The notes beneath the pieces are model-generated. The model searched no databases, was not told the origin of the DNA, and saw nothing but the letters and a program-made list of their open reading frames with translations. Of a stretch of 64,000 nucleotides of DNA, positions 22,958-31,136 are shown one piece after another. The DNA is from Hymenobacter psychrotolerans DSM 18569 (GTDB lineage: Bacteria; Bacteroidota; Bacteroidia; Cytophagales; Hymenobacteraceae), in the NCBI RefSeq assembly GCF_900142395.1, contig NZ_FRAS01000002.1, positions 124,001 to 188,000 of the forward strand. Direction: 5' to 3'. Position 1 is the first letter of the stretch. Every line of letters begins with the position of its first letter. Position numbers and translations under genes: made by a program.

Positions 22958-23374
22958 ATGGCTAGCATCCGGGAGCTGCAGTGGGAAGAGCTGGACCTGT
23001 TGCAGGCGCTGGAAATAGTGCCCGTAGACAATGACAACGGCGGTGTAGAATGCCGGGTGGACCAGGAGAACCTGACGCTGCACCTGACGCTGTGGCCCCA
23101 CGCGGGCGTGGTAGACCTGACGCTGGTGGAGCAAAGCAGCAAAGCCGTGCTGCTGGACTTTACGGTGGCCGTGCGCGGCCGCATCCGCTACAACAACGAC
23201 ATGCGCGGCCAGTACCTGGAGTTTCCGGACTGCGTGCTGGTAAGCCGTATTTCGGTTTCCTCCGAGCAGGACGAAGCCGCCTTCAGTCCCAACACGTTTG
23301 GCCAGTCCCAACACGTTTGGCCAGTCCCAACACGTTTGGCCGGCCTATGCTGGTTGCCATTCACCCGCGCCTGA
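22958..23374 (+). CDS. Hypothetical protein; C-terminus altered by a 19-bp repeat
   Basis: The family was not recognised. As it stands the frame encodes 138 residues, starting two bases after the SPOR gene. The first about 108 residues look like a normal soluble beta-rich protein (LTLHLTLWPHAGVVDLTLVE, YLEFPDCVLVSRISV). The end, after SPNTFG, is read out of a perfect 19-bp repeat present three times at 23284-23340. With one copy the frame would run on as SPNTFGRPMLVAIHPRLSVLFE and stop at the TAG at 23389-23391. The two extra copies (38 bp) shift the frame and replace that tail with QSQHVWPVPTRLAGLCWLPF and three more residues. Confidence 0.6.
   Translation: MASIRELQWEELDLLQALEIVPVDNDNGGVECRVDQENLTLHLTLWPHAGVVDLTLVEQSSKAVLLDFTVAVRGRIRYNNDMRGQYLEFPDCVLVSRISVSSEQDEAAFSPNTFGQSQHVWPVPTRLAGLCWLPFTRA
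23284..23340. repeat. Three perfect 19-bp tandem repeats
   Basis: CAGTCCCAACACGTTTGGC occurs at 23284-23302, 23303-23321 and 23322-23340 without mismatch, inside the 3' part of the hypothetical gene at 22958. Because 19 is not a multiple of three, each gain or loss of a copy changes the reading frame. Confidence 0.97.
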
Positions 23375-23410
23375 GCGTGCTGTTCGAGTAGGCGCGTTTC
23401 TTTTCTGACT

Positions 23411-24604
23411 ATGCAACACCTTCTGTCCCGCATCAAAACCCTGGCCGCCGCCCACGCCGCCGACACTGTGGCGCTGCGCCAGCATCTGCACGCCCATCCT
23501 GAGCTGTCGTTTGAGGAGCACAACACCGTGGCTTTCGTGACGGAGCAGCTGCGCCGGCTGGGACTGTCGCCGCAGCCCATTGCGGGTACCGGCGTAGTGG
23601 CGCTCATCGAAGGCCACAACCCCGGCGCCCGCACCGTGGCCCTGCGCGCCGACATGGACGCGCTGCCCATCACGGAGCAGAACGACGTGCCCTACAAATC
23701 CACCAACCCCGGCGTGATGCACGCCTGTGGCCACGACGTGCACACGTCGTCCTTGCTGGGCGCGGCCCGTATTCTGGCGGAGTTGAAAGACGAGTTTGAG
23801 GGCACCGTGAAGCTGATGTTCCAGCCCGGCGAAGAAAAGCTGCCCGGCGGCGCTTCGCTCATGATTAAGGAAGGCGTGCTCGACAACCCGAAGCCCGCCA
23901 GCGTGCTGGGCCAGCACGTATTCCCGATGCTGCCGGCCGGCCAGATTGGAATTCGGCCGGGCCGCTACATGGCCAGCACCGACGAGCTGTACCTGACCGT
24001 GCGCGGCAAAGGCGGCCACGGCGCCATGCCCGAAATGAACCTCGACCCGGTGCTGGTGGCGGCTCATATTATTGTGGCCGCGCAGCAGCTGGTGAGTCGC
24101 CGCGCCAACCCCAAGCTGCCCACAGTGCTGTCTTTCGGCAAAGTCATTGCCAACGGCGCTACCAACGTTATTCCCAACGAAGTGTACCTGGAAGGCACAT
24201 TCCGGACGCTGAACGAGGAGTGGCGAGACGAAGCCCACGGCCACCTGCGCCGCCTCTGCGAAGGCCTGGCCGATAGTATGGGTGCCACCTGCGAGCTGGA
24301 AATCCGGCGCGGCTATCCGTATCTGGAAAACGAGCCGCAACTCACGGCGCGCGTGCGGGCAGCGGCCGAGCAATATCTGGGCGCGGAAAACGTAATTGAG
24401 CTGGACCAGTGGATGGCCGCTGAGGACTTTGCCTACTTCTCGCAGGCCGCCGATGCGTGCTTCTACCGCCTCGGCACCCGCGCCCAGGATGGCCGCTTCG
24501 CCTCCTCCGTCCACACGCCTACCTTCGATATCGAGCCTAAAGCCCTGGAAACAGGCCCTGGCCTGATGGCCTGGCTCACGCTTCAGGAACTGGCTGTCCG
24601 CTAG
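23411..24604 (+). CDS. M20 family amidohydrolase
   Basis: A 397-residue zinc-dependent hydrolase of the M20D group (hippurate hydrolase, N-acyl-amino-acid deacylase and N-acetyl-diaminopimelate deacetylase relatives). Metal-binding landmarks are LRADMDALPI, HACGHDVHTSSLLGAA, QPGEEKLPGGA and AAEDFAYFSQ. The dimerisation domain occupies the middle (GKGGHGAMPEMNLDPV). It has no signal peptide and is likely cytoplasmic. The substrate is not evident. It starts 19 bases after the restored stop of the preceding gene, so the two may share a transcript. Confidence 0.93.
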   Translation: MQHLLSRIKTLAAAHAADTVALRQHLHAHPELSFEEHNTVAFVTEQLRRLGLSPQPIAGTGVVALIEGHNPGARTVALRADMDALPITEQNDVPYKSTNPGVMHACGHDVHTSSLLGAARILAELKDEFEGTVKLMFQPGEEKLPGGASLMIKEGVLDNPKPASVLGQHVFPMLPAGQIGIRPGRYMASTDELYLTVRGKGGHGAMPEMNLDPVLVAAHIIVAAQQLVSRRANPKLPTVLSFGKVIANGATNVIPNEVYLEGTFRTLNEEWRDEAHGHLRRLCEGLADSMGATCELEIRRGYPYLENEPQLTARVRAAAEQYLGAENVIELDQWMAAEDFAYFSQAADACFYRLGTRAQDGRFASSVHTPTFDIEPKALETGPGLMAWLTLQELAVR

Positions 24605-24636
24605 AATTTTCACCGCTTATCCTTCCTATTTCGCCG

Positions 24637-25458
24637 ATGTACTATCGTTTTTGCCTGTTGCTGGCTGGCTGCGGCCTGCTTTGCGCCACCGCCGCTACTG
24701 CCCAGCGCCGCTACCACCGCGACCTTATTGTGATACCAGAGGTACAAATCGAGTGGGCGCTCAAAGGCAACGACTACATCGTCACGTCCTTTAACCTGCG
24801 CAGCCTGACGGGCCCAACCAACCCCGGCGGCACCTTCGCCGGTGCGCAGCTATTTGCGGGCTACGAGCATTGGCTGTCGGAGAAATGGAGCTGGGGACCT
24901 ACGCTGCGGCTGCAGGGCGGCAACCTGATTGGCTATGCGGGCGAGGGGCTGGGGCTGGCCGGCGAGATAACGCCGGGCGCGCTGCTGCGCCATACCGGCA
25001 GCATCGGTTCGTTCCGCTTCAGCCAGCGGCTGGGCGTAGAATACAGTGTACCTCTGGATGAGTACACCGAAGACCGCGCCCTCGCGCGCCTGCGCCTGGA
25101 AGTAGACCGCCTGTTCCCTCTAACTGAGAAAATGGCCCTGCGCCCACGCATAGCCTACGAAGCCGCGGCCTACCTGCGTTTCCAGCGCGACGAAACCGAC
25201 CTGAAAGAACGCGTAATCGACTACGGTACCCTGCGCGGCGAAATCGGCTGGCGGGTGTCGCCGCGCTTCGATGTCACGCCGTGGCTGGCCTCCCAGACCA
25301 TTTACTACAATGCGCTGCCGCAGTACAACTCCGCTGGGGTAGAGGTAAGCGGCGGCCGCTCCAATCTGGTGGGGCCGGTGGCCGGGCTGGATGTACGTTT
25401 CACGTTCCTGGGTAAGAATGCTTCCACCGACTGGCAGCAGCTGCCTACGCAACATTAG
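24637..25458 (+). CDS. Exported protein, probable outer-membrane beta-barrel
   Basis: A 273-residue protein with a clear signal peptide (MYYRFCLLLAGCGLLCATAATAQ). The mature part shows repeated amphipathic strands rich in aromatic residues (AGYEHWLSEKWSWGPTLRLQ, RFSQRLGVEYSVPL, IGWRVSPRFDVTPWLASQTI), as in small outer-membrane beta-barrels; DVRFTFLG near the end fits a last strand. There is no catalytic motif and no recognised family name. It lies 32 bases after the M20 gene on the same strand. Confidence 0.65.
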   Translation: MYYRFCLLLAGCGLLCATAATAQRRYHRDLIVIPEVQIEWALKGNDYIVTSFNLRSLTGPTNPGGTFAGAQLFAGYEHWLSEKWSWGPTLRLQGGNLIGYAGEGLGLAGEITPGALLRHTGSIGSFRFSQRLGVEYSVPLDEYTEDRALARLRLEVDRLFPLTEKMALRPRIAYEAAAYLRFQRDETDLKERVIDYGTLRGEIGWRVSPRFDVTPWLASQTIYYNALPQYNSAGVEVSGGRSNLVGPVAGLDVRFTFLGKNASTDWQQLPTQH

Positions 25459-25713
25459 CGGCTGATTGGTGCGCTAGTTTCAGTATAGGTACAATAAAAG
25501 TGACTTTTTGTCGGCTGGCGTAAAGTGCTTTTGCAGGATTTGAAGGTTGATTGATGACGATTTTAGCTGCATAGACGAGAAGAGAATAATTCGTGTTAAG
25601 ACATTATGTCTGATTTGTAAGGCGTTTTTGAGTTGGTACAGATTTTATAGAGTACAGGTGTGCCCGCCGGGCACCATCTCAACTTCTGACTCTAACTACA
25701 AACTCCTGTTACC

Positions 25714-26157
25714 ATGGCAATTCTGCTGTATAACAACCGTCCTGCTCTCCGTCCTTCGCGCGCCTTCAACTCGGTGCTGAACGAAATGCTGCGCGACACT
25801 CTGCCCACCACCAACCAACCCTCCAAAGTCTTCAATCCGGCCGCCGATGTGCTGGAACTGGAGCAAGGCTTTGAGCTGCAACTGGCTTTGCCGGGCGTAG
25901 CGAAAGAAGAGGTGAAAATCGACTTCCAGGAAGGCCAGCTCGTTATCAGCGGCGAGCGGAAAGCCCCAGAAGCCGCCGAAAACGCGCCCAAGTTTCACCG
26001 CGCCGAAACCGGCTACGGTACATTCTCGCGCAGCTTCCGCCTGCCCGACACCGTAGACGTAACGGCCATTGAAGCCGAGCTGACGAACGGGATTCTGCGC
26101 GTAAGCCTGCCTTTTGACAGCAAAAAAGTGACGAAACATCACATCGAAGTGCGCTAA
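25714..26157 (+). CDS. Hsp20/alpha-crystallin small heat-shock protein
   Basis: A 147-residue small heat-shock protein that holds unfolding proteins as an oligomeric ATP-independent chaperone. The alpha-crystallin domain runs from about residue 40 to 140 (PAADVLELEQGFELQLALPG, KIDFQEGQLVISGERK, YGTFSRSFRLPDTVD), with the conserved GILRVSLPF in place of the usual A-x-x-x-n-GvL motif. The 255-base region upstream is noticeably AT-rich for this genome and contains no recognised gene; it may hold a heat-shock promoter or leader. A terminator follows. Confidence 0.95.
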   Translation: MAILLYNNRPALRPSRAFNSVLNEMLRDTLPTTNQPSKVFNPAADVLELEQGFELQLALPGVAKEEVKIDFQEGQLVISGERKAPEAAENAPKFHRAETGYGTFSRSFRLPDTVDVTAIEAELTNGILRVSLPFDSKKVTKHHIEVR

Positions 26158-26172
26158 GCGCTTCGGGTTCTG

Positions 26173-26203
26173 AAAAAAAGGCATCCTCGTGGGTGCCTTT
26201 TTT
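26173..26203 (+). terminator. Terminator after the Hsp20 gene
   Basis: AAAAAAAGGCATCC pairs with GGGTGCCTTTTTT around the tetraloop TCGT. Confidence 0.88.
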
Positions 26204-26409
26204 ATTGGCCCGCGTGTTGCTAGAGAAGTAGTGAAACCTACCGGCCGATTCGCGGCTTTTCGTCGAGCAATCACCGGTACTCATCGGGCGCGTGCAACCA
26301 CATACTTGCTGGTTTGCATCTTTCGTTTCCGGAAGCGCGCCTGGTTTGCGTTTCACCCTGGTTTTGTAAATTCGGTCATCTTCTTTCCCTTCATCATCAT
26401 TTCTTACCC

Positions 26410-27912
26410 ATGCAAGCAAAACAAATGATGCTCGGTCTGCTCGGTTCCGCCGTTTTGGGCGGTGGCGTGGCAGTGGGTGGGTACAAGCTGCTGGAGCCGG
26501 AGCGCCAAAGTGCGCCTCAGGTAGTAGCCGCTGACCCCAACGTACGGTACACCAGTGAGCTGCGCAGCAGCAACTACGTGGTGCCTGAAGGCCTCAACTT
26601 CACGGCGGCCGCCGCGTCCGTAACGCCGGCCGTGGTCCACGTAATGACGGAATACGCCCCGAAGGCCAGCCAGAACGGTTCTATGCGCATGGACCCCTTC
26701 CTGCGCCAGTTCTTCGGCGAAGAGTTTGAGCAGTATCAGCAGCCCCAGCGTGGGCCGCAGCAGGGCTCGGGCTCGGGCGTTATCATTGCCGCCAACGGCT
26801 ACATCGTCACGAACAACCACGTGATTGACAAAGCCGATAAGATTACGGTGGTGATGGACGACAAGCGCAAGTTTGAAGCCGAGCTGGTAGGCACCGACCC
26901 TACGACCGACCTGGCTTTGCTGAAAGTGAAGGCCGATAACCTGCCCTTCATTCGCTACGGCAACTCCGACCAGGTGAAGGTAGGGGAGTGGGTGCTGGCC
27001 GTCGGCAACCCCTTCAACCTGAACTCCACGGTTACGGCCGGTATTATCTCGGCCAAAGGCCGCAACATCAATATCCTGCGCGACCAGCAGGGCATGGGTA
27101 TCGAGTCTTTCTTGCAGACTGATGCTGTGGTGAACCCCGGTAACTCGGGTGGCGCCCTCGTGAACCTGAACGGTGACCTGATTGGCATCAACTCGGCTAT
27201 TGCTTCGCAGACGGGCTCGTTTGTGGGCTACTCGTTTGCCGTGCCCAGCTCCATCGTGAGCAAGGTGATTGAGGATTTGCTGAAATACAAAGTGGTGCAG
27301 CGCGCTCTGCTGGGCGTGCAGATCCGGGAAGTAGACGCCACGCTGGCCTCGGAGAAAAAGCTTAGCACCCTGAACGGCGTGTACATCATGGGCCTGAGCA
27401 AGAACAGCTCGGCGGCTGATGCCGGCCTGAAAGAAGGCGACATCATCACCGAAATCAACGGTGCCAAGGTGAACACCTCCTCGCAGCTGCAGGAGCAGGT
27501 AGCCCGCTTCCGCCCCGGCGACAAAATCAAGGTGACGTATCTGCGCGAAGACAAAACCCGCACCGCTACCGCCACGCTGCGCAACTCCACCGGTACCACC
27601 GACATTATCCGGGAAGAGCTGGCGAAGTCCATCAAGTATGAGGGCGCAACCTTGGCTCCGGTAACCCGGCAGGAAATGAACAAGCTGGGCCTGGAAGGCG
27701 GCGCTAAAATCAGCGGCATCAAGGGCTCCAACTTCCGCGAAACCGGCATCGACGACGGCTTCATCATCACCCGCATCGACAAGAACAAGGTGACCAAGCC
27801 GCAGGACGTGCAGCAATTCCTGGAAGCCGCCAAGGACACCCAAGGCGCCCTGGTAGAAGGCGTTTACCCCGACGGCCGCAAAGCCTACTACCCCATCGGG
27901 CAGGCGGAGTAA
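26410..27912 (+). CDS. HtrA/Deg-type serine protease
   Basis: A periplasmic trypsin-like protease/chaperone of 500 residues with two PDZ domains. It has an N-terminal hydrophobic segment (MMLGLLGSAVLGGGVAVGGY), probably a signal peptide or anchor. The catalytic triad is visible: His137 in VTNNHVID, Asp167 in TTDLALL and Ser246 in NPGNSGGAL. PDZ1 covers about 300-390 (GLKEGDIITEINGAKV) and PDZ2 about 415-495 (IDDGFIITRIDKNKVTK). Deg proteases degrade misfolded envelope proteins. The ATG at 26410 is chosen because the upstream extension looks non-coding. It lies downstream of Hsp20 but behind that gene's terminator. Confidence 0.95.
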   Translation: MQAKQMMLGLLGSAVLGGGVAVGGYKLLEPERQSAPQVVAADPNVRYTSELRSSNYVVPEGLNFTAAAASVTPAVVHVMTEYAPKASQNGSMRMDPFLRQFFGEEFEQYQQPQRGPQQGSGSGVIIAANGYIVTNNHVIDKADKITVVMDDKRKFEAELVGTDPTTDLALLKVKADNLPFIRYGNSDQVKVGEWVLAVGNPFNLNSTVTAGIISAKGRNINILRDQQGMGIESFLQTDAVVNPGNSGGALVNLNGDLIGINSAIASQTGSFVGYSFAVPSSIVSKVIEDLLKYKVVQRALLGVQIREVDATLASEKKLSTLNGVYIMGLSKNSSAADAGLKEGDIITEINGAKVNTSSQLQEQVARFRPGDKIKVTYLREDKTRTATATLRNSTGTTDIIREELAKSIKYEGATLAPVTRQEMNKLGLEGGAKISGIKGSNFRETGIDDGFIITRIDKNKVTKPQDVQQFLEAAKDTQGALVEGVYPDGRKAYYPIGQAE

Positions 27913-27964
27913 CAGGCAGTTTTTGCCAAGCCTAGTGCTTCCTGATTAGCGCATTACTTAGTGT

Positions 27965-27999
27965 AAAGAGAGCCGGCCTCACCGCCGGCTCTCTTTTTT
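27965..27999 (+). terminator. Terminator after the Deg protease gene
   Basis: A perfect 13-bp stem (AAAGAGAGCCGGC against GCCGGCTCTCTTT) with a six-base loop is followed by a T-run. Confidence 0.92.
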
Positions 28000-28007
28000 G
28001 TTTTGCT

Positions 28008-28051
28008 ATGACGTAAAAATGCGTCATAGCAATGTCGTATATTTACGTCAT
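28008..28051. promoter_or_regulatory. Two 8-4-8 palindromes, candidate ArsR operators
   Basis: The first is ATGACGTA-AAAA-TGCGTCAT (28008-28027), the second ATGTCGTA-TATT-TACGTCAT (28032-28051). Each has one mismatch and their centres are 24 bases apart. They end 16 bases before the ArsR start, a position suited to autorepression. Confidence 0.75.
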
Positions 28052-28067
28052 AGTTTCGCCTGTCCTG

Positions 28068-28418
28068 ATGACCTACGCTAAAACCGCCGCCTTTTCCGCT
28101 GAGCAGCAGCAACTGGCCCGCGCTGCCAAGGCGCTGGCCCACCCGGCCCGCGTTGCCATTATCCAGCTGCTGGCCAGCAAGACCACCTGCATTTCCGGCG
28201 ACATTGCCGCCGAGCTACCACTCTCGCGCACTACTGTTTCGCAGCACCTGCAGGAGCTTAAGGCGCTTGGCTTAATCCGGGGTGAAATCGACGGGCTGAC
28301 CGTGTGCTACTGCCTCAATACCGAATTGCTGCAACAGGTGCAGCAACAGTTTGCTGCCTTCTTTCTCGCAGCCACCACCGGCGCCGCCTGTGGCCCCAAT
28401 GCTGCGTGTGCCTGCTGA
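28068..28418 (+). CDS. ArsR family winged-helix regulator
   Basis: A 116-residue metalloregulator-type repressor. The winged-helix domain spans about 10-90: [16 protein letters not shown], then a Cys before the recognition helix ([20 protein letters not shown]), then [25 protein letters not shown]. The C-terminal tail carries four further Cys or near-Cys positions ([10 protein letters not shown]), which could bind a thiophilic metal or metalloid. It is not the canonical CVCDL site of E. coli-type ArsR, so the ligand is uncertain. Two palindromes lie directly upstream, and a DUF6428 gene follows after 27 bases. The ATG at 28068 is preferred over one at 28032, which lies within the second palindrome. 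Confidence 0.88.
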   Translation: MTYAKTAAFSAEQQQLARAAKALAHPARVAIIQLLASKTTCISGDIAAELPLSRTTVSQHLQELKALGLIRGEIDGLTVCYCLNTELLQQVQQQFAAFFLAATTGAACGPNAACAC

Positions 28419-28445
28419 CTCAGTCTTCACTTACCCTTTCTGACC

Positions 28446-28907
28446 ATGAAAATCTTTGAAATGAAGCAGGCCCTGGCCGGGCTGCAGACTGTCAGTTTTC
28501 GTTTGCCCAGCGGCGAGTATCTGCCCGCTCACTTTCATGTGACGGAAGTGGGACTGGTGAGCAAGCATTTTATTGACTGTGGCGGCGTGGAGCGGCGGGA
28601 AACTGTGGCCAATTTCCAGCTCTGGGAGGCTGGCGACTACGACCACCAGCTAGCGCCGCAGAAATTCCTGCACATCCTGAAGCTGTCGGAGAAGATTCTG
28701 GGCAGCGAAGACCTTGACATTGAGGTAGAGTACCAGCAGGCCACTATCGGCAAGTTCGGGCTGGCCTTCGATGGCACCGACTTTGTGCTGACGCAAAAGC
28801 AAACAGCTTGCCTGGCGCAGGATGCCTGCGGTGTTGCACCGGCCCAGCTGGTAGCGCTGCCTCAGCTGCAGATGGCGGCCTGTGCCCCGGGCAGCGGTTG
28901 CTGCTAG
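28446..28907 (+). CDS. DUF6428-like protein with a Cys-rich C-terminus
   Basis: A 153-residue protein of a family often found beside ArsR in Bacteroidota arsenic-type operons (recalled as DUF6428). Typical stretches are FRLPSGEYLPAHFHVTEVG, KHFIDCGGVERRETVANFQL, HKFLHILK-like AGDYDHQLAPQKFLHILKLS and IEVEYQQATIGKFGL. The tail adds six Cys residues (TACLAQDACG, ACAPGSGCC), echoing the Cys-rich tail of its ArsR neighbour. No arsC, arsB or acr3 gene follows; the pair stands alone before a terminator. The biochemical function is unknown. Confidence 0.75.
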   Translation: MKIFEMKQALAGLQTVSFRLPSGEYLPAHFHVTEVGLVSKHFIDCGGVERRETVANFQLWEAGDYDHQLAPQKFLHILKLSEKILGSEDLDIEVEYQQATIGKFGLAFDGTDFVLTQKQTACLAQDACGVAPAQLVALPQLQMAACAPGSGCC

Positions 28908-29005
28908 AGGGCAGTGTGCCGATCTGCTTGCGCAGAAGATGTTTCCTGCCTGGCTCTGCTTTCTTCTGCGGGTGCAGCAGTGAGCGGCAGCCTGCAGGAA
29001 TCGGG

Positions 29006-29037
29006 AAAGCCTTTGCCTTTGTGGCAGAGGCTTTTTT
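29006..29037 (+). terminator. Terminator after the ArsR/DUF6428 pair
   Basis: AAAGCCTTTGCC pairs with GGCAGAGGCTTT (one T-G pair) around TTTGT and continues into six T residues. It lies in the 388-base gap before the pectate lyase. Confidence 0.8.
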
Positions 29038-29107
29038 GTTGAGCCTGAGGAAGTAGGCTGCCTGGTGCCGGCTTTTGCCACGAAACCGACAAGGCCGGAA
29101 TTATAGT

Positions 29108-29143
29108 GGCAACGTTGCCGGCAACGTTGTCGGCAACGATTGC
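29108..29143. promoter_or_regulatory. Three tandem 12-bp palindromic units (AACGTT type)
   Basis: GGCAACGTTGCC, GGCAACGTTGTC and GGCAACGATTGC follow each other without a gap. The first is a perfect palindrome. The array ends 152 bases before the pectate lyase ATG and is followed by GCAAATAAAG. The AACGTT core resembles operators of LacI-family regulators. The remainder of this gap shows only the upstream terminator. Confidence 0.6.
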
Positions 29144-29295
29144 GCAAATAAAGCCCGGCAAGCGGAGCCGGCCGGGCCGGCGGGGGTAGTAATATCGTGT
29201 GAGTCCGATGATGGCAGAAACGATGGCGCGTGCTTGCTGGCGCGCCCCGTTGTTGGGGTCATTGCCGGGCCAATTCCCACTTTACGCTCTGCTTC

Positions 29296-31041
29296 ATGTC
29301 GAAATTCTACGCCGCTCATCTCTGGCAACGGGGTGGCCTGGCTGCCGTGGCTGTTCTGGCCGCCGCCACCGCACAAGCCCAGCTTCCTTCCTTTCCGGGC
29401 GCTGAGGGCGCGGGCAAATTCACTTCCGGCGGCCGCGGCACGGTAGCGGTACCGACTACGGTATTTGAGGTGACCAACCTCAACGACGACAACCAGCCCG
29501 GCAGCCTGCGCTACGCCCTCACCACGGCCGCCACGCACCGCACCATTGTGTTCCGGGTATCGGGCACTATTCACCTGCAGTCGGAGCTGCGCGTGACCCG
29601 CGCCAACACTACCATTGCGGGCCAGACCGCGCCCGGCGACGGTATCTGCCTCGCCGACTACCCGTTCACCATCAGCGCCGACAACGTTATTGTGCGGTTC
29701 GTGCGCTTCCGGATGGGCGACAAAAACCAGAACCAGGGCATGGTGAATGGCAGCGGCAGCGGCGACACCTTCGGGGGGCTGGGCCGCAAAAACATCATGG
29801 TAGACCATTGCACCATGAGCTGGTCGTCGGATGAGGCCTGCACGCTGTACCGCGGCGACAGCACGACGCTGCAGTGGAACATCATCAGCGAGCCGCTGGA
29901 CTACTCTTACCACTTCGAAACCGGCGACACCGACTTTGAGCGGCACGCCTACGGTGGTATCTGGGGCGGGCGCACGGCATCGTTTCACCACAACCTGCTG
30001 GCCCACATGCGGGGCCGCATGCCGCGCTTTGATGGCAGCCGCAACCTGACGCCCAACACCGCCGGCCAGGAAAACGCCGACTTCCGCAACAACGTCATCT
30101 ACAACTGGGCCAGCTACAACGTGAACGGCGGCGAAGGCGGCAACTACAACATCGTCAACAACTACTACAAGTCCGGCCCATCTACGCCCACCAGCTCATC
30201 GGGCGGCGTGCCTATCCGGAGCGAGGTGCTGAACCCGTACAAGCAGAATTCGTCGCCGGTGCTGCCTTATGGCAAATTCTACCTGACCGGCAACCACGTA
30301 GATGGCTACCCGGCCGTGACGGCCCGCAACTGGCTGGGCGTGGTGATGAGCGGCGGTACCCGCGCCGATACGGCTCAGGCCAAAGTAACGACGCCTTTCC
30401 CGCTGCCCGCCGTGCCCACGCAGACTGCCCTTGATGCCTACACCGCTGTGCTGCAGCAGGCCGGCTGCGTGCTGCCCACCCGCGACGCCCTCGACCAGCG
30501 CATCGTGCAGGACGTTATCAACCGCACCGGCACCCTGATTGACGTGCAGGGCGGCTTCCCGCACGGCACGCCCTACGCCCAGACAACCGGCGCATGGCCC
30601 GTGCTCAACTCGCTGCCTGCCCCCACCGATACCGACCGGGATGGTATGCCCGATGCCTGGGAGGTGGCCAACGGCCTCAACCCCAACAACGCCGCCGACC
30701 GCAACAACCGGGGCGCTTCGGGCTACACGGCCCTCGAAAACTACCTGAACGGCCTGACGGCAACTGTGCTATCGGCTCCGGCGGCGGCTACGGTGGCGGC
30801 TACCGCGCTGCAGCTCTACCCCAATCCGGCGCAGGAGCAGCTCATGCTGGCCCACCCGCAGGCCGCCCGAGGCGCGCAGGTGCAGGTGTACAGCCTGCTC
30901 GGGCAGCTCCTGACGACCGTAGCCGTAGCGCCCGGCTCGCTGGAAACGCAGGTTTCCACGGCCCGCCTCGCGCCCGGCAGCTACCTGCTGCACTACACCG
31001 ATGGTGGTGTGCGCCTGTCGGCCCGGTTTGGCCGACAATAG
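29296..31041 (+). CDS. Secreted pectate lyase (PL1-like) with T9SS sorting domain
   Basis: A 581-residue exported polysaccharide lyase. The signal peptide ends near ATAQAQ. The right-handed parallel beta-helix domain runs to about residue 420 ([61 protein letters not shown]), the pattern of Bacteroidota PL1 pectate lyases that cleave polygalacturonate by beta-elimination. A calcium-site-like segment [19 protein letters not shown] follows, then the T9SS domain ([11 protein letters not shown] to the end). It should be exported by Sec, then across the outer membrane by T9SS. The pectinesterase gene follows 95 bases later. Confidence 0.9.
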   Translation: MSKFYAAHLWQRGGLAAVAVLAAATAQAQLPSFPGAEGAGKFTSGGRGTVAVPTTVFEVTNLNDDNQPGSLRYALTTAATHRTIVFRVSGTIHLQSELRVTRANTTIAGQTAPGDGICLADYPFTISADNVIVRFVRFRMGDKNQNQGMVNGSGSGDTFGGLGRKNIMVDHCTMSWSSDEACTLYRGDSTTLQWNIISEPLDYSYHFETGDTDFERHAYGGIWGGRTASFHHNLLAHMRGRMPRFDGSRNLTPNTAGQENADFRNNVIYNWASYNVNGGEGGNYNIVNNYYKSGPSTPTSSSGGVPIRSEVLNPYKQNSSPVLPYGKFYLTGNHVDGYPAVTARNWLGVVMSGGTRADTAQAKVTTPFPLPAVPTQTALDAYTAVLQQAGCVLPTRDALDQRIVQDVINRTGTLIDVQGGFPHGTPYAQTTGAWPVLNSLPAPTDTDRDGMPDAWEVANGLNPNNAADRNNRGASGYTALENYLNGLTATVLSAPAAATVAATALQLYPNPAQEQLMLAHPQAARGAQVQVYSLLGQLLTTVAVAPGSLETQVSTARLAPGSYLLHYTDGGVRLSARFGRQ

Positions 31042-31136
31042 CCGCAGAATATAGTACAGAGGCCGGCAGCAATGTCGGCCTTTGGGCTTTTAGCCCGCAT
31101 TCCGTCCCGCTTTTTCTTCCCCAAAATTCCCACTAT

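Noticed and set aside
23284..23340. The 19-bp repeats considered as a CRISPR or integration site.
   Set aside because: Copies are directly adjacent without spacers and lie inside a coding frame; no integrase or cas gene is present.
30594..31136. The pectinesterase frame stays open far upstream, overlapping the pectate lyase.
   Set aside because: The upstream part is Arg/Gly/Pro-rich shadow sequence; the ATG at 31137 directly precedes a clear signal peptide, and the pectate lyase with its T9SS domain accounts for the region.
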